DNA of 64,000 bases from Sphingobium subterraneum (lineage in GTDB: Bacteria > Pseudomonadota > Alphaproteobacteria > Sphingomonadales > Sphingomonadaceae): assembly GCF_014199435.1 (NCBI RefSeq), contig NZ_JACIJP010000006.1, positions 124,001 to 188,000 on the forward strand. The letters run 5' to 3'. Shown piece by piece: positions 26,075 through 35,103 of this stretch. Below the pieces are notes generated by a model. That model saw only the letters and a list, made by a program, of their open reading frames with translations. It did no database searches and was not told the origin of the DNA. The first letter of the stretch is position 1. The number at the start of each line of letters is the position of its first letter. The translations under genes were made by a program, and so were the position numbers.

Positions 26075-27715
26075 TCAGACCGGAATGGGAGCGCCCCCGA
26101 TCAAGCCCTTCAGTTCGCGACACGCATTGTCGAGGGATTGGGGCGGTACGATAGCCGCAACGACACGGTCGGGACGCAGCACCACGATCGAACCATCGGG
26201 TTCCTGCTGCGCAAACCATTCGTGAAGATCGCCGCCGACATCGCCGAGAAGCTCCGTTCCCGGCAACACCTCGCCTCTGAACCCGTCCATTTGAGTTGGT
26301 GGAATAATCGCGATCATCGCCGCCCCGATGGACTTCCAATATTGCCGCATATCTTCGGACATGTGAACCTGCGGGTCCGTCGCCCAGGAGATCACCGCGA
26401 AGCGCAAGCCCACCGCGTCGTCAAGCATCCGCGTGACACGGTTGCCATCGATGACACGAGGCTGCGGGAACAGCCGCCCCGTCGCACGACCGCGCGGCCG
26501 CTCCGGACGTTCGGGCAGAATGATGCCACGCGTGAACCGGGGCATCGGCTTGAAACGCATTTGCACAAAATACCGCTTCACGGGCGGGATCGCATTCAGC
26601 GCCAGCGCTACCCGGTCCCGCAACCAGGCGAGGATCTTGTTGGTCGGCGCAAAGATCTTTCCCGCCGTAACCGAGAGATCGATCATGGCCTTGGCGTGAT
26701 CCCGTCGTTCCGCTTCATAGCTGCCGATAATGTCGGCAGAGGCCTCGCCCCGGACGACCATCGCGATTTTCCACGCGAGATTGGTGGCATCACGGATACC
26801 CGAATTATATCCCTGTCCCTGCCAGACCGGCATAAGATGGGCGGCATCGCCAGCGAGTACCGCCCTGCCCTTGTGAAAATGGGCGGCCAGCCGGGCGTTG
26901 TGCGTATAAACGCGGCTGCGCATGACCTTCGCTTTCTCCGGATGCGGAAGGACGCGTGAGAGCAGACTCTGGACGCCTTCGTCGGTCGTCAGTTCTTCTT
27001 CGGTTTCGTCGCCGAAAACCATGAACTCCAGTCGGCGCATGCCGTGCGGCAGAGCGATGGAAACATATGGCCGGGACGGCACGCAATGGAGATAGGAATC
27101 CGGCAACCCGATCGGATCATCCAGCAGATCGATGACCACCCAGCGCGTGGAATCGGTGACGCCGTCGAAGGCAATGTCCAGCGTCTTTCGCACCAGACTC
27201 CGTCCGCCGTCGCACCCGATCAGCCATTTTGCTGCGATCGTCCGCTCACCCTCGTTCGACCGCGTCTTCAGTGTGACCGTCTCGGCGTCCTGCTCGAACG
27301 AGACCAGTTCGGTGTTGAATTGCACCTGCACATGATCAAAGCGGGAAAGGCCTTCGTACAGCACTTCATCGACCATCGGCTGAATGAAGGAGTTGCGGCG
27401 GGGCCAGCCAAATTCCCTGGTTTTCGGATCGATCAGCGCGAACGTCTTGCCCGTCATGGTGAGAAAACGCATCTTCTGATCGGGCGTCGTATGGGCGGCA
27501 ACCTGCTCACCAAGCCCGATAGCCTGAAAGCTGCGCAGGCATTCGTCATCCATCCCGACGCCACGGGGATAATCGATCAGCCTGTCACGCTGCTCTATCA
27601 CCAAAGCGCTGACGCCCATCTTGCCGAGATAATTGGCAATGGTCAGCCCCACCGGCCCCGCACCGACGATGACGACATCCGTCGTCCCGCGCCCCATGTC
27701 CGTAGCCGCGCTCAT
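26075..27715 (-). CDS. mhpA: FAD aromatic monooxygenase (MhpA-like 3-(3-hydroxyphenyl)propionate hydroxylase)
   Basis: This 546-residue flavoprotein hydroxylase of the PHBH/PheA class has an N-terminal dinucleotide motif (DVVIVGAGPVGL, 13-24) and the GD motif VLAGDAAHLMPVWQGQGYNS. It is of MhpA type: using NADH and O2 it would hydroxylate 3-(3-hydroxyphenyl)propionate or a relative to the 2,3-diol for MhpB. The ATG at 27715 overlaps the mhpC stop by four bases (ATGA), with GGGGAG before it. Substrate range can differ between MhpA-like enzymes, so the exact phenol is inferred. Confidence 0.93.
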   Translation of the reverse strand: MSAATDMGRGTTDVVIVGAGPVGLTIANYLGKMGVSALVIEQRDRLIDYPRGVGMDDECLRSFQAIGLGEQVAAHTTPDQKMRFLTMTGKTFALIDPKTREFGWPRRNSFIQPMVDEVLYEGLSRFDHVQVQFNTELVSFEQDAETVTLKTRSNEGERTIAAKWLIGCDGGRSLVRKTLDIAFDGVTDSTRWVVIDLLDDPIGLPDSYLHCVPSRPYVSIALPHGMRRLEFMVFGDETEEELTTDEGVQSLLSRVLPHPEKAKVMRSRVYTHNARLAAHFHKGRAVLAGDAAHLMPVWQGQGYNSGIRDATNLAWKIAMVVRGEASADIIGSYEAERRDHAKAMIDLSVTAGKIFAPTNKILAWLRDRVALALNAIPPVKRYFVQMRFKPMPRFTRGIILPERPERPRGRATGRLFPQPRVIDGNRVTRMLDDAVGLRFAVISWATDPQVHMSEDMRQYWKSIGAAMIAIIPPTQMDGFRGEVLPGTELLGDVGGDLHEWFAQQEPDGSIVVLRPDRVVAAIVPPQSLDNACRELKGLIGGAPIPV

Positions 27716-28587
27716 GGCTCCCCACGCCCCAACAAGAAGTCGAGATGAATCTGATTGAACTTTTCGGGGTCCTCGAATTGTGGCCAGTGTCCACAACCGT
27801 TCATGACCTCGTAGTGCGCGCCGGGGATCAAACTCGCGATCCGCGCGCCCTCTTCCGGTGTCGCGGTCGGATCATGAGAGGTCCACAGCACCAGCGCTGG
27901 CGCAGCGATCCTTCCGGTCTCTTCGTCGGAGAACATGTTGCGTCGCCGCGTTTCCATGTCCTGAAGGCAAAGAACTCTGCGCATCACGTCCGGAAACCCC
28001 GGCTGCGCATAGATCGCACGCCGTGTTTCGACGAGATCGTCGTTCACCTTGGAATGATCGTGCATCAGGAATTCCAGCCGAGACCGGATACGATCGGGAT
28101 TGGGATCGTTGGCGGCTTCCATCGACAGACGCTGGATCCGCTCCATCACTTCGGGATGCGCGGTCCAGCCGCCCGCCGTGTTGAGCACGAGCCGGTCGAT
28201 TTTCTCGGGATGGTGGATCGCGATCCATCCTGCGACCCAGCCTCCCAGCGATTCACCGGAAATGTGGGCCTTGTCCCGACCCAGTGCCTTCATGACGGCC
28301 AGCACATGCGCCCCATAATCGGCCACTTCATATGCGCTGTCGGGCTTGTCCGTCCAACCATGCCCGATCAGGTCGATGGACACAGTCCAGAAATGCTCGC
28401 CGTGCGCCGCAAAATTCCGGCTATAGGCCTCCGCATGGCCGCCCGTGCCATGAATCAGCAAGAGAAGTGGCTTGTCGGGAGAGCCGGATGAAATATAGCG
28501 GGTCGTAATGCCATCGGCGTCCAGAAAGCCTTGACTGAACGGCACGCGGGTCAAATCCGACCAGATGGATCTATAATATTCCGACAT
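27712..28587 (-). CDS. mhpC: Meta-cleavage product hydrolase (MhpC-like)
   Basis: This 291-residue alpha/beta hydrolase would split the ring-fission product (2-hydroxy-6-oxonona-2,4-dienedioate or similar) to 2-hydroxypentadienoate and succinate. The oxyanion motif HGTGG is at 46-50, nucleophile Ser113 is in SGESLGGW, the catalytic Asp is in WTSHDPTA and the His in GCGHWPQF. It starts at ATG 28587 with an AAAGAGAG site; it follows mhpB by 46 bp and overlaps mhpA by four bases. Confidence 0.94.
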   Translation of the reverse strand: MSEYYRSIWSDLTRVPFSQGFLDADGITTRYISSGSPDKPLLLLIHGTGGHAEAYSRNFAAHGEHFWTVSIDLIGHGWTDKPDSAYEVADYGAHVLAVMKALGRDKAHISGESLGGWVAGWIAIHHPEKIDRLVLNTAGGWTAHPEVMERIQRLSMEAANDPNPDRIRSRLEFLMHDHSKVNDDLVETRRAIYAQPGFPDVMRRVLCLQDMETRRRNMFSDEETGRIAAPALVLWTSHDPTATPEEGARIASLIPGAHYEVMNGCGHWPQFEDPEKFNQIHLDFLLGRGEP

Positions 28588-28633
28588 TTTCTCTCTTTCA
28601 ATGACTCGCAAACAGGGTGGGATCTTCGATCCC

Positions 28634-29590
28634 TCAAATATCCGTCAGCGATTGGTCCTCATTCGCTGTGGCCAGCAGCATCCCCATTCCGGTGATCCAG
28701 GATTGAACGGGCTCGTAATAGATCTGCGTGGCAGAATAGTTCTCGCCCAGCGTGGAGAGCGCCGCGATCCACGCCCGCGCCTCGCCACCTCCCCTGCCGC
28801 CTGCCTCACGAATGCTGTCGTCCGACGTACCATCCAATACCGTAAGGTCGCCAGCAACAAAGGCATCCAACAGCGTTTGATCCCATTCCGGATTGATGGC
28901 CCGGAGGCGTGACTTGCCAGCTTCCATCGCCTGCCCCTCGAGCTGGGCCTTGCTCTGCCGCGCGAAGCGCTGCCCATGGGGGAGAGGCGTTCCCTTTACC
29001 AGCCGCTCGCGCACCTGCGGCGCCGCACCGGCAAGCGACGGCATCGGAGGATCGTGAGACAGCCCGCCCGAGCCGATGATCAATATGCGCTCAGGCGCCT
29101 GTCGCGCCCAATCGCCAACCGCCTGGCCCAGGGCACGCACGCGTTGAAACGTCGGCAATGGCGGCGCGGCGCAGTTGACGAAAATCGGGATCATCCGGAA
29201 CAGCGGGAAGGTTGTGGACAGCCACTCCAGCGGCTGGATCGCCCCGTGATCGACCTGCATATCGTGGGACAGCGCCGTATCCACACCGGACAGGAGCACC
29301 GACCGGGCAAGATCGGTGGCCCGATCCTCCGGAATATCCAGCTTGCCCGATGCTGTGCCGTAATCCCCGACCGAGGTGCCCTCTATACCGACACAAAAGG
29401 GCGGGAGCATCTGGTAGAAGAACCCGTTAAGATGGTCGGGATAAAAAACGATCGTCAGATCCGGCTCGGCGCCGGACACGAAATCCGCCATCTGTTCCAG
29501 CGCTTGGTTGAAACGACGGCCTGTGTCAGGTGGAGGGGCGTTGCTGTCCTTCAGCGGGCTGTGCGACAGACATACGGCTCCAACAATCAC
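28634..29590 (-). CDS. mhpB: Extradiol dioxygenase, class III LigB type (MhpB-like)
   Basis: This 318-residue Fe(II) extradiol ring-cleavage dioxygenase of the LigB superfamily resembles 3-carboxyethylcatechol 2,3-dioxygenase. The candidate iron-site and acid/base histidines lie in AVCLSHSPLKD (His9), ALSHDMQVDHGAIQPL and GSGGLSHDPPMP. It opens the 2,3-dihydroxyphenylpropionate-type ring. The start is GTG at 29590 with GGGAG 7 nt upstream. It is the first gene of the minus-strand operon, divergent from the IclR gene 126 bp away. Confidence 0.94.
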   Translation of the reverse strand: MIVGAVCLSHSPLKDSNAPPPDTGRRFNQALEQMADFVSGAEPDLTIVFYPDHLNGFFYQMLPPFCVGIEGTSVGDYGTASGKLDIPEDRATDLARSVLLSGVDTALSHDMQVDHGAIQPLEWLSTTFPLFRMIPIFVNCAAPPLPTFQRVRALGQAVGDWARQAPERILIIGSGGLSHDPPMPSLAGAAPQVRERLVKGTPLPHGQRFARQSKAQLEGQAMEAGKSRLRAINPEWDQTLLDAFVAGDLTVLDGTSDDSIREAGGRGGGEARAWIAALSTLGENYSATQIYYEPVQSWITGMGMLLATANEDQSLTDI

Positions 29591-29716
29591 GGCATATCTC
29601 CCGAAGTCCCACCGCCATCATATTTCGATGGTCGGGATTGCGGGCGAGGATTGATAATCGCTTGATCTTTGGCAACATCAATTGCATGGCTGTTCGCCTA
29701 ACGAACGGGCGAATCC
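29591..29716. promoter_or_regulatory. Divergent mhpB / IclR promoter region
   Basis: This 126-bp spacer between divergent genes should hold both promoters. The 15-bp palindrome at 29692-29706 lies only 10 bp before the IclR ATG. An AT-rich stretch with GATAAT lies near 29652. Confidence 0.6.
29692..29706. promoter_or_regulatory. Operator-like palindrome GTTCGCCTAACGAAC
   Basis: GTTCG and CGAAC form an inverted repeat around CCTAA. It sits 10 bp before the IclR start codon, where binding would give autorepression and could affect mhpB. It is the second of three GTTCG-N5-CGAAC sites. IclR-type regulators such as PcaU and PobR bind palindromes of this size. Confidence 0.65.
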
Positions 29717-30529
29717 ATGGCTTCCGAAACTGCAACCCCGTACAAAGACGTCAGGTCGCTGGCGCGCGGGCTCCGGATTATCGAGACGCTCAGCGAGCTT
29801 GGCTGGGCCAAGATCGGGACCATAAGCGCGGCGGCGAATATCGATCGGTCTTCGATCTATCGTCTTGCCAATACGCTGGAGTCCCTCGGTTATGTCACCA
29901 GAAGGAACGAGGATGGCGCCATCGCACTGACCCCGAAATTCTCCTATATCGCCGATGCGCTGAAAGATGGTGATTTCGTCACCCAGTTCGCTTGGCCGCC
30001 GCTCTTCAAACTCACCAAAGAGGTCCTATGGCCGTGCGATTTTGCGAGCCTGAAAAGCGGCAAGGTCCTCATCAGCCTGACCACCCACAAGATCAGCCCC
30101 ATGTCGATCCATCGCGGCATGATTGGCAAGGAACGGTATCTGCTCCGCTCCGCGCTGGGGCAGGCCATATTGTCGAAGATGTCCGAGGACGAGGTCGAAA
30201 GGATTCTTTCGCTCGTCGAGGTGAGCGGGGGAATAAACGGCGAAGATGTCCGAGACCGCGCCGAGGTGAAACGGAAGCTGGATTTGGTCCGGAGCCAGGG
30301 TTACGCGAGTTCTGCTGGCCAGACCGAAGCAAAGATCAGCGCCATAGCCCTGCCTGCGTTGGCGCCCGACGGGACCGTCGCAGGTGCGGTCAACATCGTA
30401 TTTTTTCGAAGCGCAATGACGACGGAAGAGGCTGCTCAACGCTATTTGGCGAAGCTGCGGGAATGCGTCGAGGAAATAGAGCGCTCGCTCCGGGATTTCG
30501 CCGAACGAAAGGACTTCCTGTCCGAGTAA
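29717..30529 (+). CDS. IclR-family transcriptional regulator
   Basis: This 270-residue regulator has an N-terminal winged helix (VRSLARGLRIIETLSELG, then TISAAANIDRSSIYRLANTL) and a C-terminal effector domain (YLLRSALGQAILSKM, ALPALAPDGTVAGAVNIVFF). It resembles the MhpR-type group, which activates mhp operons in response to hydroxyphenylpropionates. Its divergent position beside mhpB makes it the likely pathway regulator. A palindrome just upstream suggests autoregulation. Whether it acts as activator, repressor or both is not known. Confidence 0.92.
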   Translation: MASETATPYKDVRSLARGLRIIETLSELGWAKIGTISAAANIDRSSIYRLANTLESLGYVTRRNEDGAIALTPKFSYIADALKDGDFVTQFAWPPLFKLTKEVLWPCDFASLKSGKVLISLTTHKISPMSIHRGMIGKERYLLRSALGQAILSKMSEDEVERILSLVEVSGGINGEDVRDRAEVKRKLDLVRSQGYASSAGQTEAKISAIALPALAPDGTVAGAVNIVFFRSAMTTEEAAQRYLAKLRECVEEIERSLRDFAERKDFLSE

Positions 30530-30583
30530 GGACCGCGGCGCTTTGCGCGGCTTGCGAACCGGTCGCCGGGCGCCGATGTCCGC

Positions 30584-31345
30584 CTATCGTGCTGTCAGTC
30601 CTCCATCGACGATGATCGCCTGTCCCGTAATGAACGATGCCTGATCCGACGCGAGAAACGCGACGACCGCCGCGATCTCCTCCGGCTCTCCCCAGCGCCC
30701 CATCGGCACCCTGAGCTTGTTGTTGATCAGCTCGTCACTTTCGGCTTGGGTCGGCATGAACGAAGCGGTCATAGGCGTTGCGATATAGCCGGGACACACG
30801 ACATTCACCCGGATTCCGTCCTTGGCGTATTTGAGCGCGGCGTCCTTTGTCGCGCCCACCACGCCATGCTTGGACGGCCCATAACCTGTGGGACCGATGG
30901 ACCCGGTAACCCCGGCAATGGAGGCAATGTTGATGATCGATCCACCGCCTGCACTCTGCAATAACGGGAGGCTCGCCCGCATGGCACGCCACGTACCCAG
31001 CAGGAACATATTCACATTGCGTTCGAAATCATCATATTGATCGGTACTGGTTTTCCCGGCCGAGTTTACTACGATGTCGAGCCGCCCGAAATGACCGGCG
31101 CCCGCTTCGATGCTGCTTCTGACGGAATCATCGTCGCGCACGTCAACCGCCGTGAAGAAGGCATCCCCTCCCTCCTTGGCGATCTCGGCGATCAACTCGC
31201 CAGCAACCTGCTCGTTGACATCGGCGATGATCACTTTCGCCTTGCTGGCGATCATGGCGCGTGTTGTCGCACGCCCGATCCCGCTTGCCCCACCCGCAAT
31301 CCAGCAGACTTTACCTTCCAGGCTGGGATACGCGATCATCTCCAT
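30584..31345 (-). CDS. Short-chain dehydrogenase/reductase (SDR), classical
   Basis: This 253-residue SDR has AGGASGIG (17-24), Asp42 favouring NAD(H), NSAG (94-97) in place of NNAG, catalytic Ser142, Tyr155 and Lys159 (YGPSK), and ITGQAIIVDGG at the end. It is transcribed alone, convergent with the IclR gene (54 bp between stops). It is likely an alcohol or diol dehydrogenase of the upper pathway. Confidence 0.92.
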   Translation of the reverse strand: MEMIAYPSLEGKVCWIAGGASGIGRATTRAMIASKAKVIIADVNEQVAGELIAEIAKEGGDAFFTAVDVRDDDSVRSSIEAGAGHFGRLDIVVNSAGKTSTDQYDDFERNVNMFLLGTWRAMRASLPLLQSAGGGSIINIASIAGVTGSIGPTGYGPSKHGVVGATKDAALKYAKDGIRVNVVCPGYIATPMTASFMPTQAESDELINNKLRVPMGRWGEPEEIAAVVAFLASDQASFITGQAIIVDGGLTAR

Positions 31346-31810
31346 TGCGACGTTCTTTCCTTATGATGAGGCGATTGCGCTGGCGCGCCGGTTGTTTTGA
31401 TTCATGGACAGAAGACACTTGGCCCCGACGAGCGGGCAGTACCAATCGGCTTCTGGCGGTGTATCGATAAGTGCACATAGTCGGGCTTGGCAACGACCAA
31501 AAATCGTTCGTTCGCAGTGCAAACGGACACGGGGGGCCCGCTCCGCACATCCGTCCCCGTCCCTTTTTCCCAAAGCCGATCACGACATTTTCCCGCCTTA
31601 CCCGCTGCCCTCACAGCCATTGTGCCGACGACGGGCAGGAAGACTTCTCTTATCCGTTCATTTTATGAACAGTCTGACCATGGCAATTGTCACGTAAATT
31701 CGCGCGCCATATCGTCCGCCCCACGAACGCACGAACCGTTATCCACGCGAACTGTTCGATGCGACACTCCAACGCCGCGGTTAAAGCGGCTCTACCCTTA
31801 GGATGCCGAA
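31346..31810. promoter_or_regulatory. Divergent promoter region between SDR and NTF2-FMO
   Basis: This 465-bp gap lies between divergent genes. I see no gene with codon-like structure. Near the right end are several CGAAC half-sites (about 31722, 31730, 31748) and the palindrome CGAAC-T-GTTCG at 31748-31758. The remainder shows nothing I can assign. Confidence 0.5.
31748..31758. promoter_or_regulatory. Palindrome CGAAC-T-GTTCG before the NTF2-FMO gene
   Basis: An 11-bp perfect palindrome lies 52 bp before the start at 31811, with two more direct CGAAC half-sites upstream. The half-site equals that of the GTTCG-N5-CGAAC sites but in everted order. It could bind a related regulator. Confidence 0.4.
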
Positions 31811-33646
31811 ATGGATGATAAGACGATCGCGGAACAGGTTCAGGGATGGCTGTCCGCTTTTGAAAGCGCGCTGGGAGGACAGGACGTCGACACCCTAACC
31901 GCTCTTCTCAGCGATCCTGCCTATTTTCGCGACAACGGCGCTCTGACGTGGGATTATCGGCAATTCCACAGCCGTGAGGCTTCGGTTGACGTTCTGCTGG
32001 CGGCGGCGCGCGAAGTCGAACCCCATAACTTTCGGATTTCCAGTGTGTGGCCCGCCCCCCGCGTTATGGAGGGCAGCGATCCCGTGATGATCGAAGCGTT
32101 TGCCGACTTTGACACCAAACATGGCAAAGGCGTGTTGTTGTTTCATGCCATCTGGGACGAAAGCCGTTCGACCGTGAAAGGCCGCGCGCTCTACACTCGG
32201 CTGGAAGATCTCAATGCCATCAAGCCGACCGCTCCCTATCCGCGCGGACGCGGTTTTGAACAAAGCTATCCCGGCGAAACATGGAAGCAGCATCGCGACG
32301 CAGAACGGCGGTTTGAACGGGAAGATCCTGAAGTTCTCGTCATCGGCGCTGGTCAGGCGGGCCTTGTGTCGTCCGCATTCCTGAAGAAATTCGGGGTTAG
32401 CGTCCTCAACATTGATCGCCATGAAAAGGTCGGCGACAGCTGGGGCAAGCGGTATGAATCGCTCTATCTGCACAATCCCATCGAAATGAACGAGTTTCCG
32501 TTCCTGCCTTTCCCGCCGCATTATCCGGAATATCTGCCCAAGGATCTGATTGCGGAATGGCTTGAACTTTATGCCCGCTACATGGATCTGGATGTCTGGA
32601 CCTCGACCGAATTTTGCAGCGCGGAGTTTGATGAAAACACGCGCCGCTGGTCAGCGGTCGTGCGCCCGGCCAACGCCGCCGATGGCGCAGAACGCACATT
32701 GCATCCCAAACATATCGTTCTTGCAACGGGGGGTATCGGCGGCAAGCCGCAGGTGCCGGAAATGCCGGGTCTCGAGAGCTTTTCCGGCAAGGTGTTGCAT
32801 TCGTCGCAATACACGAAGTGCGCCGATTATAACATCAAGCGCGCCTTCATTGTCGGTGTCGCAACGAGTGCGCACGACATTGCCCGCGACCTGACCAGAG
32901 GCGGCGTGGAGGTAACCATGCTGCAACGGGGGGCCGTTGTCGTCACCAATGTGGAAACCGCCAATCTCGCTTATGCAGGGTATATCAACCCCGATATTCC
33001 CACTCCCCTGGTCGATATCAGCTACGGCGTGTACCTGATCAATCCGACGCGCGAGGCCGCCAGCCAAGCCTATCACAAAATGGCCAAGGAGATGGACAAG
33101 GCTCTCCTCGAACGGCTGTCCGCGGCTGGCCTACGTCTTGGAGATGGGGTGAACGGCCAAGGCTTCCTCGATCTGTTCCTGCGTACCGGGGGCGGCTATT
33201 ACCTCAACACCGGCACGTCGGAGATGGTGGCCAACGGCGAAATCAAAATCCGGCAACACGAGGATTTTGCCGAGTTCGTTCCCCAAGGCGTCAAGTTCAA
33301 GGATGGATCGGTGCTGGAAACCGACATGATCATTCTCGCCACCGGATATCAGAGCCGCCGGACGGAAGTCGTGGACTTTTTTGGCGAAGATGTAGCCGAA
33401 AAGGTCGGTGAGATCGCGCGGCTCGACGCCGAAGGCGAATGGTCGTGCATGTGGGGCCAGACCGGGCAACAGGGCCTGTGGTTCAACGGCGGCGGCATTA
33501 ATCAGATGCGGCCGGGTTCGGAGCGTCTCGCCCTGCTGATCAAAGCCGATCTGGAGGGGCTTATCCCGGATGACTACCGGCGTACGCCCAAGAACTCCGG
33601 AGCAAAGCCGCGATACGAAAAGAAGCTGGCGACGAGTGTGAGCTGA
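31811..33646 (+). CDS. Flavin-containing monooxygenase with N-terminal NTF2-like domain
   Basis: This 611-residue protein has two parts. Residues 1 to about 150 look NTF2-like (WLSAFESALGGQDVDTLTAL and a strand around VLLFHAIWDES). Residues about 170-600 are an FAD- and NADPH-binding monooxygenase of the FMO/Baeyer-Villiger type: VLVIGAGQAGL (176-185), the fingerprint-like FSGKVLHSSQY (324-334), a second nucleotide fold around IVGVATSAHDIA, and ATGYQSR. The fingerprint has Tyr where FMOs have Trp/Tyr. It probably oxygenates a ketone or heteroatom. It is a single-gene unit with its own upstream region. Substrate unknown. Confidence 0.9.
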   Translation: MDDKTIAEQVQGWLSAFESALGGQDVDTLTALLSDPAYFRDNGALTWDYRQFHSREASVDVLLAAAREVEPHNFRISSVWPAPRVMEGSDPVMIEAFADFDTKHGKGVLLFHAIWDESRSTVKGRALYTRLEDLNAIKPTAPYPRGRGFEQSYPGETWKQHRDAERRFEREDPEVLVIGAGQAGLVSSAFLKKFGVSVLNIDRHEKVGDSWGKRYESLYLHNPIEMNEFPFLPFPPHYPEYLPKDLIAEWLELYARYMDLDVWTSTEFCSAEFDENTRRWSAVVRPANAADGAERTLHPKHIVLATGGIGGKPQVPEMPGLESFSGKVLHSSQYTKCADYNIKRAFIVGVATSAHDIARDLTRGGVEVTMLQRGAVVVTNVETANLAYAGYINPDIPTPLVDISYGVYLINPTREAASQAYHKMAKEMDKALLERLSAAGLRLGDGVNGQGFLDLFLRTGGGYYLNTGTSEMVANGEIKIRQHEDFAEFVPQGVKFKDGSVLETDMIILATGYQSRRTEVVDFFGEDVAEKVGEIARLDAEGEWSCMWGQTGQQGLWFNGGGINQMRPGSERLALLIKADLEGLIPDDYRRTPKNSGAKPRYEKKLATSVS

Positions 33647-33763
33647 ACCGCGATCCTGTGCATACCGGTACCGTTGGAAAGCTTCTTCCCTCTGACGGTC
33701 CGGTAGGCTCCTTCACCAAAGGAGGGCAGGTTTTCGGGATCGGACAAGTCGCATAGGGCACGA

Positions 33764-33787
33764 GCTATCCCCCTTGCCGGGGGGAGC
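33764..33787. terminator. Possible hairpin after the NTF2-FMO gene
   Basis: CCCCC (33769-33773) pairs with GGGGG (33779-33783) around TTGCC, extended by GCT/AGC with a bulge. A second small stem, CTCCTT/AAGGAG, lies near 33708-33725. They sit between convergent genes (plus FMO, minus AraC). No T run follows, so this is only a candidate. Confidence 0.35.
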
Positions 33788-33897
33788 ATGTCGCCGCGCC
33801 TGTTCGCCAGAAGAACATAAATATAAATCGAGTGCCCAGAGCGCTCATGCGTTCGCGATCACCGGTCCACGACAGGATCGGTCCGTTGCCGAACGCG

Positions 33898-34833
33898 TCA
33901 CCTGTTGGCCGACTGCCGGAAATGCGTGGGCGAGACGCCAACCATACGATGGAAGGCGATCGAAAAGGTGCTGGGCGACGAAAATCCGAGCCGGTAAGCA
34001 ATACTCTTCATCGACAGCGTGGAATTAAGCAGCAGATTCTGCGCCTGCGCTACCTTGCGCCGCATAACGAATTCGTGAACCGTCAGGCCCGTCGTGACCC
34101 GAAACTTGCGGCGAAGATGAGAAGCGCTGATACCCAGCTCTCCCGCCAGATCGTGCGCACTCGGGATAATGTCTTCTGCCTCGTCGATAAAGCTTTCGAG
34201 CCGCGCAAGCTCCGTATCCAGAAGACTGCCGCCCACGACCTCCCGGATCATAAAATTGGGTTCGCTCAGGGACCATCGCAAAATCGAAGCAAGGGCCATG
34301 CGCAGGCACCCCTCGACCATGAGCGCGGTCGAAGCGCGCGGATACATGATCTCCAGCGAGATGCGGTGCAGGCTATGGCACGCATCGGGATCGTCGATGG
34401 TCGGCGGCTGGTTCGCCCGCAGATTTTCCCACGCCTTGGCCAAAGCCCCGGTGAGGGCTTCATCCTCGATCCTGCACACCAGAACACGCGCACTATGCTC
34501 TTCCTCCGTTGGGTTGACGAGCAGCCTGCCGCCCGGCGGCAAAAAGGTCATCTTCCCAAGGGTTACGTCGTCACCCTCATCGCAATGGCCATGCAAGTTC
34601 AACTGGTGAGGAAGAAGGCGGTATTGCAGATTATATCCGTCCGCTTCGAAGACGAACTGTTCGTTCCCCCATTGATATTCCACAACAGAAAAATGAGCGC
34701 CCGGAACGGTGTATTCCGCAATCTGGCGAACCCTGCAGGGCTTGATTCCATTCGCGTGGATCGATCCTGTGGCATCCTTTCCCGTAGGTTCAGGCGGGAG
34801 GGATGTTTTCAGGCTGTTGGATGCGGCAATCAT
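33898..34833 (-). CDS. AraC-family transcriptional regulator (copy 3)
   Basis: This 311-residue AraC regulator has a longer N-terminus than the other two. Its sensing domain reads FSVVEYQWGNEQFVFE and LGKMTFLPPGGRLLV. The helix-turn-helix domain shows LAGELGISASHLRRKFRVTT, then LSMKSIAYRLGFSSP and STFSIAFHRMVGVSPTHFRQ. The ATG at 34833 has GAGGGA about 10 nt upstream; a GTG at 34863 lacks support. It follows the P450/ferredoxin genes on the same strand after 270 bp and faces the FMO gene, so either may be its target. Confidence 0.9.
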   Translation of the reverse strand: MIAASNSLKTSLPPEPTGKDATGSIHANGIKPCRVRQIAEYTVPGAHFSVVEYQWGNEQFVFEADGYNLQYRLLPHQLNLHGHCDEGDDVTLGKMTFLPPGGRLLVNPTEEEHSARVLVCRIEDEALTGALAKAWENLRANQPPTIDDPDACHSLHRISLEIMYPRASTALMVEGCLRMALASILRWSLSEPNFMIREVVGGSLLDTELARLESFIDEAEDIIPSAHDLAGELGISASHLRRKFRVTTGLTVHEFVMRRKVAQAQNLLLNSTLSMKSIAYRLGFSSPSTFSIAFHRMVGVSPTHFRQSANR

Positions 34834-35063
34834 CGCCTTGCTTCCCTCTCTGTAAGTCCGCACATCTCGGACATAGGACAGGTTCAGATATTTTCTGGTT
34901 TCCGGCGTATATGATAGCGTGCGTGGCCCGAATCACCAAATGTCGCGGCAAACGGCCATCGGCCAAGAAGGGACAATATCTCTGGTACCGCCCAGAGACG
35001 TGCCGTCACGCACCCGGAAGACCAACGAATAATGGTCGTATCCTATCGCGGACATGCGACCGC

Positions 35064-35083
35064 TGCCCCTCCATCGAGGGGCA
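35064..35083 (-). terminator. Candidate terminator after the P450 gene
   Basis: TGCCCCTC (35064-35071) pairs perfectly with GAGGGGCA (35076-35083) around CATC. It begins 20 bp beyond the stop of the P450 gene transcribed leftwards. No T run follows on that strand. Confidence 0.5.
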
Positions 35084-35103
35084 TGGGTTGCACGCCCACT
35101 CGA

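Noticed and set aside
30540..30580. Terminator between the IclR and SDR genes
   Set aside because: GC-rich inverted repeats near 30534-30552 have only 4-5 bp stems and no T run, too weak to claim.
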